The notes beneath the pieces are model-generated. The model had not been told where the DNA came from, made no database searches, and worked only from the letters and a program-made list of their open reading frames with translations. From assembly GCA_030637945.1 (NCBI GenBank), contig DAOWFN010000203.1, positions 1 through 6,778 on the forward strand: a stretch of DNA of 6,778 bases, read 5' to 3'. Below are positions 1 through 5,716 of this stretch, one piece after another. Position 1 is the first letter of the stretch, and each line of letters opens with the position of its first letter. Source of the DNA: Gammaproteobacteria bacterium. Lineage in GTDB: Bacteria > Pseudomonadota > Gammaproteobacteria > SZUA-229. The translations under genes and the position numbers were made by a program.

Positions 1-746
1 AGGCTGGTGTTTATACTTACCAGGTCTTTGGTACGCTCATTTACTTTTATTTCTAATTCGCGTTTGTTATCTTCAAGTGCTACCTGCGCACGCTTTCTAT
101 GAACAACTTCCTGGTTAAGGCTATCAATCAAGAGTTGATTTTTCAAAAGCAGATCAAGCACGTTTTTATATCGCTTATTAAAACGAACACTGGTTAAAAC
201 CATGACCAACGTAAAAATCACAAAAGCCACCGCGCTTTCCAGGTTATGTTCCGTGTTTAATTGCAGAAATACATAAAATATAGCAGCCGACTGCGGGACC
301 ATGTATGCGAGATATGCAGGCATCCAGTGTGCCAGGGTGATGATACTTGCAGCGATTAAGCCAAAATTAATCAGAATAACCAGGTTTCTTAGTGATTCAT
401 CATCGTAATTAAGTTGCATGTACGGATAAGCTGCCCAAAATATTCCTATCACGCATGTAATAGATACATAAGCACGAACATAATTTTTCGTTTTACTAAT
501 TGCATTAGTTTCGCCAGTTGCGCTGTTAAGATAATGATTGGATAGAAGAATACGTATTACAGAGAACACGATGATAGCGGTACTAAGTATTAATGCGTAG
601 CTTTGCTGCGGACTACCACTGAGAAAATAATATATAAGACCTGCCGAGAATATATTACCCATACCCCCTGTCATGGTCGTTCTGAAAAGCGGCTCAACCT
701 GCTTTTCCAGTAAGGTACTATTTATCTTAGAAGTATACTCAAGCAT
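1..746 (-). CDS. Polytopic membrane sensor, N-terminal part (output domain beyond the left edge)
   Basis: An open frame runs from ATG at 746-744 leftward to position 1 without a stop, giving 248 residues of a longer protein. Six hydrophobic segments are visible at about residues 28-43, 48-68, 88-107, 119-140, 143-162 and 171-188. They are followed by a charged helical stretch (about 190-248) containing ELEIKVNERTKDL, the kind of coiled-coil linker that in this class of protein leads into a histidine kinase, PAS or GGDEF domain. The short amphipathic N-terminus with QVEPLFRTT before the first membrane helix also fits such integral-membrane sensors. The signalling domain lies outside the window, so kinase versus diguanylate cyclase cannot be decided. 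There is an in-frame TAA 18 bases upstream of the ATG, but no good Shine-Dalgarno sequence; the in-frame ATG at residue 25 is an alternative start. The reading frame and membrane topology make the gene itself secure. Confidence 0.82.
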   Translation of the reverse strand, partial: MLEYTSKINSTLLEKQVEPLFRTTMTGGMGNIFSAGLIYYFLSGSPQQSYALILSTAIIVFSVIRILLSNHYLNSATGETNAISKTKNYVRAYVSITCVIGIFWAAYPYMQLNYDDESLRNLVILINFGLIAASIITLAHWMPAYLAYMVPQSAAIFYVFLQLNTEHNLESAVAFVIFTLVMVLTSVRFNKRYKNVLDLLLKNQLLIDSLNQEVVHRKRAQVALEDNKRELEIKVNERTKDLVSINTS

Positions 747-846
747 ATATAAATATTTTTTTTATAATTCACCTGCGCAAAATTATGATTGCTGGCATAG
801 GTTGCTATCCCGAAAAGTCAGGTTTCGCGCGCAAGATTTCATTTGG

Positions 847-893
847 TTCTGGGGGTGTGATCAGCATCGAAGAGCTAGATGAAAACCCCAGAA
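847..893. repeat. Long imperfect hairpin / inverted repeat upstream of the sensor gene
   Basis: Perfect 8-bp arms TTCTGGGG (847-854) and CCCCAGAA (886-893) enclose a second pairing, ATCAGC (860-865) with GCTaGAT (873-879, one bulged base). Together this gives about 14 base pairs with an internal loop. It lies 101-147 bases upstream of the ATG at 746. No T-tract follows on either strand, so it does not look like an intrinsic terminator. It could be a leader RNA structure or a protein-binding site. Confidence 0.55.
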
Positions 894-916
894 AATAAGA
901 ATAGCCTAATATTTTT

Positions 917-996
917 TAACTGCTTGATTTTCAGAACATTTATATATTTATTATTCATAATATTTCACTTGTAATATTATTTATAACTGCTTGATT
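917..996. repeat. 13-bp direct repeat TAACTGCTTGATT, two copies
   Basis: TAACTGCTTGATT occurs identically at 917-929 and 984-996, start-to-start distance 67 bp, in AT-rich DNA between the PDZ gene and the membrane sensor. An exact 13-mer repeat this close is unlikely by chance outside simple sequence. Possible explanations are paired binding sites for a regulator of the sensor gene or the ends of a small duplication. The 54 bp between the copies is nearly all A and T. Confidence 0.5.
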
Positions 997-1030
997 GTAT
1001 TTATAATCTAGACAATGTCTGTGACGTACC

Positions 1031-1055
1031 TCTCATTTTTGATGAGATTATTTTT
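1031..1055 (+). terminator. Weak hairpin with T-tract (possible terminator)
   Basis: TCTCAT (1031-1036) pairs with ATGAGA (1042-1047) across a 5-base loop and is followed by TTATTTTT on the plus strand. The stem is short and AT-rich, and no plus-strand gene lies immediately upstream, so its function is doubtful. On the minus strand the hairpin is preceded by an A-run and followed by no T-tract. Confidence 0.2.
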
Positions 1056-1200
1056 GTTGCCAACCCCGTCAAAGCGAAATCAATGGCTTAACTGGCTGAC
1101 AATAGTCAGGCATCCTACTTGCCACGAACCTTAAGGCCCATCCGGGCAGACCCTAGCTTTACCTGGGGGACGTGTGTAGTAACGAAACCGATGAGAGATG
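1056..1200. other. Structured intergenic block, possible leader or small RNA, unassigned
   Basis: This block is clearly less AT-rich than the DNA to its left. It contains hairpins CTGAC-AATA-GTCAG (1096-1109) and GCCC-ATCC-GGGC (1136-1147). Read on the minus strand, the second has GGA in its loop, and GGCA-AGTAGGA-TGCC (1111-1125) forms another GGA-loop hairpin, reminiscent of CsrA/RsmA-binding motifs. It lies just past the stop of the PDZ gene. I tried to fit it to cyclic-di-GMP-I riboswitch, 6S, tmRNA, RNase P and SRP RNA consensus patterns and none matched. The direction of transcription, if any, is unknown. Confidence 0.25.
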
Positions 1201-1210
1201 CAAACTTTTG

Positions 1211-1227
1211 ACCAACAACCAACAACC
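1211..1227. repeat. Short 7-bp tandem repeat (ACCAACA x2 plus ACC)
   Basis: ACCAACA is repeated head to tail, followed by a partial third copy, five bases beyond the stop codon of the PDZ gene. It is too short to judge alone, but a different heptad repeat occupies the 3' flank at 5681-5715. Confidence 0.4.
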
Positions 1228-1232
1228 TGTCG

Positions 1233-2078
1233 CTAAGGCGCAATCCGCGCAGAACCAAGCCTCACACCCAAAGGCCCGCGCGGTACCCATAAGCTCACCA
1301 ACTGCCCATCGCGCAAAATATCCACATTCACATACTCACCCAGCTCACCCTCACTGGTCGCATTCTTAAGCTCACTCCACTCAAACACTCGCAGCTGCCC
1401 GTAAGTAAGCACGGTATCGCCATCCTTCATACCCGCTTCTTCAGCCACTGAGCCCAGCATCACCGAAGTCACCTTCACCCGGTTAGGCATGCCATTGGCA
1501 TAGAGGTACTGGTCATAAGCATCATCACCCAACTCCTCACGTAGCGTTATTTGTTCCTCCATCAGGGCCGTCAGTTCACGTGTATAACGTGTCGTGCCGA
1601 GATAACCTTCACGCGAAGCACGATCACGCAATTCAAGCTTCCTTAATTCAATGTCATTGCGGCGACGAACAATATCTGCCGCCAATTCTTCACTGAGCCC
1701 CGCCTTAATTAGCGTTTTTGTTGTCAGCAGACGACTCAGCCTGTTATCCCTGGTATTCACCCTCGAAGTTTGCGTATTAGCACCCGCCTCAGGACGAGAA
1801 GCGGCCGCCTGTTCAAGCTCAACAACCCGTGCTTCCAGCTCAGCAAGCTTATCCTCGAGCGCCTGGGAGTACCCGGCGTTGGCATTATGGGTTGTCGCCG
1901 CTGGAGCAGGGGGCAAGTGCACAGAGTTATCAGAATCTACAAAAGATGAATTATCTGTGCGGATAACCTCGGTGGGCCCATAATCATCACTGGTATTGTC
2001 TCTAGCATTCATTACGGCAATGCCAACAACTACACCGAAAGAAAATAGACTGAGTATAATTATTAATTGCTTCTTCAT
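1233..2078 (-). CDS. Membrane-anchored coiled-coil protein with C-terminal PDZ domain
   Basis: The protein has 281 residues and starts at ATG 2078-2076. Residues 5-22 form one hydrophobic segment after MKKQ, most likely an uncleaved signal anchor that places the rest in the periplasm. A low-complexity, acidic and Pro/Ala/Asn-rich stretch (about 25-72) is followed by a heptad coiled coil (ALEDKLAELEARVVELEQA, 73-91), then a charged helical region (about 113-192). The last ~75 residues read as a PDZ domain: VMLGSVAEEAGMKDGDTVLTY (206-226), with the typical 'ligand-loop / A-x-x-A-G-(hydrophobic)-x-x-G-D' pattern, then VNVDILRDGQLVSLWVPRGPLGVRL. There is no protease, HtrA or other catalytic motif, so the PDZ domain probably serves as a protein- or peptide-binding module. 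The exact role is unknown. The gene is divergent from the binding-protein/GGDEF-EAL operon, with 160 bp between them. The ribosome site is weak (TTAGAAATT before ATG). Confidence 0.85.
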   Translation of the reverse strand: MKKQLIIILSLFSFGVVVGIAVMNARDNTSDDYGPTEVIRTDNSSFVDSDNSVHLPPAPAATTHNANAGYSQALEDKLAELEARVVELEQAAASRPEAGANTQTSRVNTRDNRLSRLLTTKTLIKAGLSEELAADIVRRRNDIELRKLELRDRASREGYLGTTRYTRELTALMEEQITLREELGDDAYDQYLYANGMPNRVKVTSVMLGSVAEEAGMKDGDTVLTYGQLRVFEWSELKNATSEGELGEYVNVDILRDGQLVSLWVPRGPLGVRLGSARIAP

Positions 2079-2238
2079 AATTTCTAACTAAACTAAATAG
2101 GAACGGTTTTGCCTGCCCAAAGCAGGTGTGGAAAATAAAAGATAACACGAGGTTTTGGCAAGTATATAGAGCTATAGTACATATATGATTTGTAAGGGGT
2201 AATGCTTAATTTCCTCGTAGCAATAGGGCGGTGTTAGT
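2079..2238. promoter_or_regulatory. Divergent promoter region between PDZ gene and signalling operon
   Basis: This region separates two oppositely transcribed genes and should hold both promoters. For the plus-strand operon a possible promoter is TTGGCA (2155-2160), 17 bp, TACATA (2178-2183), though the -10 match is poor. The imperfect palindrome TATAG-AG-CTATA (2165-2176) falls in that spacer, an operator-like position. CCTGC-CCAAA-GCAGG (2112-2126) is an inverted repeat close to the PDZ gene side. A ribosome site AGGGCGG (2225-2231) lies 7 bases before the ATG at 2239. For the minus strand, TATTTA (RC of 2094-2099) is a weak -10 candidate. All assignments are by eye. Confidence 0.4.
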
Positions 2239-3108
2239 ATGCGTAAATCGATTGCAATAATTTTACTCACACTGTTTTGGCAGCCATACGCTGTCGTACA
2301 CGCGCAACAAGAAGTATCTGCCGGGCCTGAACTAAGACTGGGTGTGTTCCCAAGGCGTAGCTCAAACGTTACTCAATCTATGTTCAAACCACTGGCCGAC
2401 GCCTTATCACAGGCGCTTAATCGCAAAATTGTGCTCGAAACCACCTACGACTTTGCATCATTTTGGGAAAAAGTCGCTGACAATAGCTACGACATAGTGC
2501 ACTACAACCAGTATCACTATATCAAGTCACATCATGATTATGGCTATCGGGTTATTGTCAGAAACGTTGAGTTTGGCCATGAAAAAATTGCGGGTTCAAT
2601 TCTGGTAAGAAAAGATAGCAATATTGAAACACTACAGGACTTGAGAGGAAAAAAAATTATCTTTGGTGGCGGGCATAAAGCCATGATGGCTTACATTATG
2701 CCCACCTATTTGCTACGCCAGGCAGGTTTGGAAAAAGGTGATTATTTTGAGCGGTTTGCATTAAGCCCGCCTAAGGCGGTTGTTGCAACTTATTTTCGGC
2801 AGGCAGTTGCAGCCGGGGCAGGTAGCTACTTGCTAGACCTGCCGACTGTAAAAAAAGAAATAGATACCAGCGAAATGAAATACCTGGCGACTAGCCAACA
2901 AATGGCGCACCTGCCATGGGCAGTAAATGAATCTATGTCTGACGAACTGGCTTTGAAAATCAGAACAACTATGGTCGATCTATATAATACAGAAGAAGGT
3001 AAAAATATTCTTAAAACAATGCGCATCACAAAATTACTGCCTGCAAACGACTCGGACTTCGCAGCTCATAGAGAGATCACAAAAGTAGTCCTTGGTGAAG
3101 CATTGTAA
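2239..3108 (+). CDS. PhnD-like periplasmic substrate-binding protein (phosphate/phosphonate type)
   Basis: This 289-residue protein begins with a classic Sec signal peptide: MRKS, a hydrophobic core to about residue 15, and a likely cleavage after VHA at residue 22. The mature part has the layout of the PhnD/phosphonate-binding family of type-2 periplasmic binding proteins: LRLGVFPRRS (32-41) as first strand and ligand loop, FWEKVADNSYDIVHYNQYHY (75-94), AGSILVRKDSNIETLQDLRGK (118-138), FGGGHKAMMAYIMPTYLL (142-159) as the helix-cap anion-binding segment, AAGAGSYLLD (191-200) and LPWAV (225-229). Length matches the family. Canonical members deliver phosphonate, phosphite or related anions to an ABC transporter, but here no permease or ATPase follows. 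The next gene, 5 bp downstream, encodes a membrane GGDEF-EAL protein, so a sensory role is likely. The ligand cannot be read from sequence; the GGGHK loop differs from the usual S/T-rich anion loop, so the ligand may not be a phosphonate. ATG 2239 has the ribosome site AGGGCGG. Confidence 0.88.
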   Translation: MRKSIAIILLTLFWQPYAVVHAQQEVSAGPELRLGVFPRRSSNVTQSMFKPLADALSQALNRKIVLETTYDFASFWEKVADNSYDIVHYNQYHYIKSHHDYGYRVIVRNVEFGHEKIAGSILVRKDSNIETLQDLRGKKIIFGGGHKAMMAYIMPTYLLRQAGLEKGDYFERFALSPPKAVVATYFRQAVAAGAGSYLLDLPTVKKEIDTSEMKYLATSQQMAHLPWAVNESMSDELALKIRTTMVDLYNTEEGKNILKTMRITKLLPANDSDFAAHREITKVVLGEAL

Positions 3109-3113
3109 CTCGA

Positions 3114-5669
3114 ATGAAATTCTCCCCGGTTAGCTTTCTGGAATGGTACGCCACGATAAGCCTTAAACAACGCTACCTGAATGCAACACTACTATTCTCT
3201 TTAATTGTTATATCTGTAGCATTTTATGGCTGGCGTTATGTCGACCAGGTGAGCCACCGACAGCTTATACATATTGAAGATAGAGCGGATGCATCAGGTG
3301 CAATGCAAGATGCAATAGACCAGATTCATGCAATTGAAACAGCGTTCCAGATATTTGTAAATAAGCCTGATAAAAAAAATGAACAAAGTATTAGCAATTT
3401 ATTACGCTTATTTGGATCATCTATAGAAAGACTACGTTCAAACAAATGGATAAAACAAGATTCATCTCTCACTGGCCTGGTGATATCACTAGGCAAAGAT
3501 AAAATTAAACTGGCTGATGCATCGATAAGGCTGATTGATGTCAGAAAGGATGGAGTGCGATGGATCCCGGCTATGTATACTGTGCAAACGCGCATGTTAG
3601 AGCACAACGTACTTTTTGTGACAGAGCTCGATTTTAATATTGCTGAAGTTAGTGAAGCGTTAGATACAAAAAATAAAATAAGAGTATATAAATTATTGAA
3701 TGAATTACGTCATTCCTGGGATATGATGATTGGCGAATTCAGGCTAATGTTATCAATCAAATTTGGCGCCTTCACGGACGATCAAGAACTGGGGATTAAG
3801 TCGCGTAGGGAAAACGTGGCGATTTACATGAATCGTATAGACGGTTTACTTGTAGACCTGGGAGCAATGGGTCGACGTGACTTGGTGGACAATTTCTCCA
3901 TCGTAGAAATGCGACGATTGTTTTATATTTGGTCTGATACATACGATAGTGTACTAACGTCATTATCCAGTGAAAATTGGCGAAATGACGCAGTGGTATT
4001 TCATAACGAAGTACAACCAGTACTTAATCAAATTCATCAACGCGCATCCAGTTTGCAACTGGAGCTCAGCGTGGCAACTGCAAAAAATATTACCAACTTG
4101 TCAATACTGGCACGCGATCTGTCAAATTTTGTAATCATTCTTGCAATTTCGATAGCACTGGCATCTATGCTGGGTTATTTCATCTTCCAGCGCTCTATCA
4201 TAAGGCCGATACACCAATTCGGCCTGGCTTTACAATCTGAAGCGATCGGAAAGTATCGCACAACCAATAAATACATGATCTCGAAAGCAGAAGAATTCAG
4301 AGATCTTATGAAAGCTTTTGATGATATGCGTGAACAGGTGCGTACCCGGCAATCTCACCTTGACCACATGGCGCATCACGATTCATTAACGCTGCTTCCT
4401 AATCGAGTATTGTTGCGAGATCGTCTGGGTCTGGCGATCTCACGTTCGCAACGTAACAATACTGACGTCGGTCTTATGTTTCTCGACCTCGATCAATTTA
4501 AACAAATCAATGACTCGCTCGGACATGGTGTGGGCGATCAATTACTCAAACAGGTCGCCACCAGGCTTCAGGAATGCACACGTGATACAGATACAGTATC
4601 ACGACTCGGCGGCGATGAATTTGCCATCTTGATAGAAGGTGTAACTGATGTAGACCAGATGTCAAAAATGGCACGTAAAATACTTAAGGCCTTTTCTATT
4701 CCTTTCACGATAGGCAACCATGAACTGCATAGCACAACCTCAATTGGTATAGCCATGGGGCCCAGCGACGACATCACTGTTGATGCCTTAATTAAAGATG
4801 CTGACATTGCTATGTATCATGCAAAAGATCTTGGTCGAGGTAATTATAAGTTTTATTCTGGTGAAATGGCCGCCTATGTTGCCGAACATATGGTTATGGA
4901 GAATCAGTTACGTCACGCGCTAGAGGAAAATGAATTCTTCCTGGTGTTTCAGCCTGTTGTCGACATGAAAACTAACCAGATAGTCAGCACCGAAGCTTTG
5001 CTACGCTGGAACCATCCTCATAAAGGCGTGCTTGAGCCTGGAAAATTCCTGTCAATTGTCGAAGAAACAGGTTTAATACGTCCAATCACGCAGTGGGTGC
5101 TTACCCAGGCCAGTCATCAATACAATGAGTACAAAAAAGCCGGCTTTGAAAATGTTCGTATGGCAGTAAACCTGTCGGGTTCAATATTGAAGAATAACTC
5201 CGTGCTTGACGTCGTCATCAACGCAGTCGCACAAACCCAAATAGATCCGAACAGTTTGATCATAGAAATTACAGAGGATACCTTGTTAGAAGATATGCAA
5301 GGTGCGGAGAAATCGCTGGCAATATTAAAAGAAATGGGCATGCATATCGCACTCGATGATTTCGGAACCGGGCAATCATCACTAAGTCATTTACGCATGG
5401 GCTCGATAGATATTGTAAAAATTGATCGATCATTTATACGTGATATTCCAGGAGAGAAAAACGACATGAACCTGGTCGATGCAATTATCGCCATGTCTCA
5501 CAAGTTACAAATGAAAGTAGTAGCTGAAGGAGTTGAAACACAGGAACAGATCGATTTTTTACGTTGGCATAAATGTGATGCCATACAGGGCTATTACTTC
5601 AGCAAACCGGTTGTAGGAAGTGAAATAATCAAACTATTGCTTAAAGATAAAATGCGCGCAAGCGGTTAA
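3114..5669 (+). CDS. Membrane GGDEF-EAL protein, bifunctional cyclic-di-GMP synthase/phosphodiesterase candidate
   Basis: This 851-residue inner-membrane protein has a membrane helix at about 24-43, a large periplasmic, mostly helical region (about 44-337) and a second membrane helix at about 338-359. A HAMP-like linker (about 360-415) leads into the GGDEF domain (about 420-582). The GGDEF core is intact: HHDSLTLLPNR (421-431), metal Asp458 in LDLDQF, N466, D475 and the signature GGDEF at 499-503. The inhibitory I-site RxxD is present as RDTD (490-493). The EAL domain (about 598-843) has EALLR (627-631), N686, E718, DDFGTG (748-753), K769, E805 and Q825, that is all metal and catalytic positions known for active phosphodiesterases. 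Both activities are therefore plausible, with the balance set by the periplasmic input. It starts 5 bp after the PhnD-like gene, so the two should be co-transcribed and translationally linked. The start codon has no strong ribosome site of its own. I did not recognise the periplasmic domain. Confidence 0.93.
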   Translation: MKFSPVSFLEWYATISLKQRYLNATLLFSLIVISVAFYGWRYVDQVSHRQLIHIEDRADASGAMQDAIDQIHAIETAFQIFVNKPDKKNEQSISNLLRLFGSSIERLRSNKWIKQDSSLTGLVISLGKDKIKLADASIRLIDVRKDGVRWIPAMYTVQTRMLEHNVLFVTELDFNIAEVSEALDTKNKIRVYKLLNELRHSWDMMIGEFRLMLSIKFGAFTDDQELGIKSRRENVAIYMNRIDGLLVDLGAMGRRDLVDNFSIVEMRRLFYIWSDTYDSVLTSLSSENWRNDAVVFHNEVQPVLNQIHQRASSLQLELSVATAKNITNLSILARDLSNFVIILAISIALASMLGYFIFQRSIIRPIHQFGLALQSEAIGKYRTTNKYMISKAEEFRDLMKAFDDMREQVRTRQSHLDHMAHHDSLTLLPNRVLLRDRLGLAISRSQRNNTDVGLMFLDLDQFKQINDSLGHGVGDQLLKQVATRLQECTRDTDTVSRLGGDEFAILIEGVTDVDQMSKMARKILKAFSIPFTIGNHELHSTTSIGIAMGPSDDITVDALIKDADIAMYHAKDLGRGNYKFYSGEMAAYVAEHMVMENQLRHALEENEFFLVFQPVVDMKTNQIVSTEALLRWNHPHKGVLEPGKFLSIVEETGLIRPITQWVLTQASHQYNEYKKAGFENVRMAVNLSGSILKNNSVLDVVINAVAQTQIDPNSLIIEITEDTLLEDMQGAEKSLAILKEMGMHIALDDFGTGQSSLSHLRMGSIDIVKIDRSFIRDIPGEKNDMNLVDAIIAMSHKLQMKVVAEGVETQEQIDFLRWHKCDAIQGYYFSKPVVGSEIIKLLLKDKMRASG

Positions 5670-5680
5670 AAATAATTTTT

Positions 5681-5715
5681 CCTCGCCCCTAGAACCTAGC
5701 CACTAGTCACTGTTT
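5681..5715. repeat. Degenerate 7-bp tandem repeat in the convergent gap
   Basis: Read in steps of seven from 5681 the sequence is CCTCGCC, CCTAGAA, CCTAGCC, ACTAGTC, ACTGTTT. Three CTAG tetramers recur with exact 7-bp spacing (5689, 5696, 5703). It fills most of the 47-bp gap between the stop codons of the GGDEF-EAL gene and the hydrolase gene. The AT palindrome AAAAAT-A-ATTTTT (5668-5680) borders it. No stem long enough for an intrinsic terminator was found, although T6 (5713-5718) follows on the plus strand. Confidence 0.5.
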
Positions 5716-5716
5716 T

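Larger units (their letters stand above)
747..1232. other. Long intergenic region with several structured elements, no convincing gene
   Basis: This 486-bp stretch lies downstream of the PDZ gene and upstream of the membrane sensor, both on the minus strand, so it probably contains the 3' end of one transcript and the promoter and leader of the other. The part at about 900-1055 is strongly AT-rich; the parts at about 780-895 and 1056-1232 are distinctly less so and hold inverted repeats, listed separately. No reading frame here has a plausible start, ribosome site and composition. I see no tRNA, and I could not match the region to a riboswitch or other RNA class from memory. Confidence 0.6.

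Noticed and set aside
769..798. Nine-codon minus-strand frame MPAIIILRR upstream of the sensor, as a leader peptide
   Set aside because: No clear ribosome site and no attenuator hairpin with T-tract between it and the sensor ATG.
673..882. 69-codon plus-strand frame
   Set aside because: It overlaps the start of the membrane sensor on the opposite strand and the composition of the translation is not protein-like.
1015..1134. 39-codon plus-strand frame (MSVTYLSFLMRLF start)
   Set aside because: No ribosome site, crosses the weak hairpin and the structured block, and has no recognisable similarity; probably chance.
780..1200. Cyclic-di-GMP-I (GEMM) riboswitch
   Set aside because: Tempting because of the nearby GGDEF-EAL gene and fragments such as AAAGCTAGGGTCTG on the minus strand, but the conserved GCAAACC...CGAAAG...GACGCAAAGC core is missing on both strands.
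1172..1983. Plus-strand frames at 1172-1369 and 1651-1983
   Set aside because: Mostly antisense to the PDZ gene, whose frame has a signal anchor, coiled coil and domain motifs.
2826..5341. Minus-strand frames at 2826-3029, 3326-3607, 4568-4807 and 5117-5341
   Set aside because: Antisense shadows of the binding-protein and GGDEF-EAL genes.
2239..5669. Phosphonate ABC transporter operon
   Set aside because: The binding protein is followed directly by a GGDEF-EAL gene and then a convergent gene; no permease or ATPase frame exists in the window.
5670..5716. Bidirectional intrinsic terminator in the convergent gap
   Set aside because: Only 4-bp CTAG self-pairings and an AT-only palindrome are present; no GC-rich stem precedes the T-tract.
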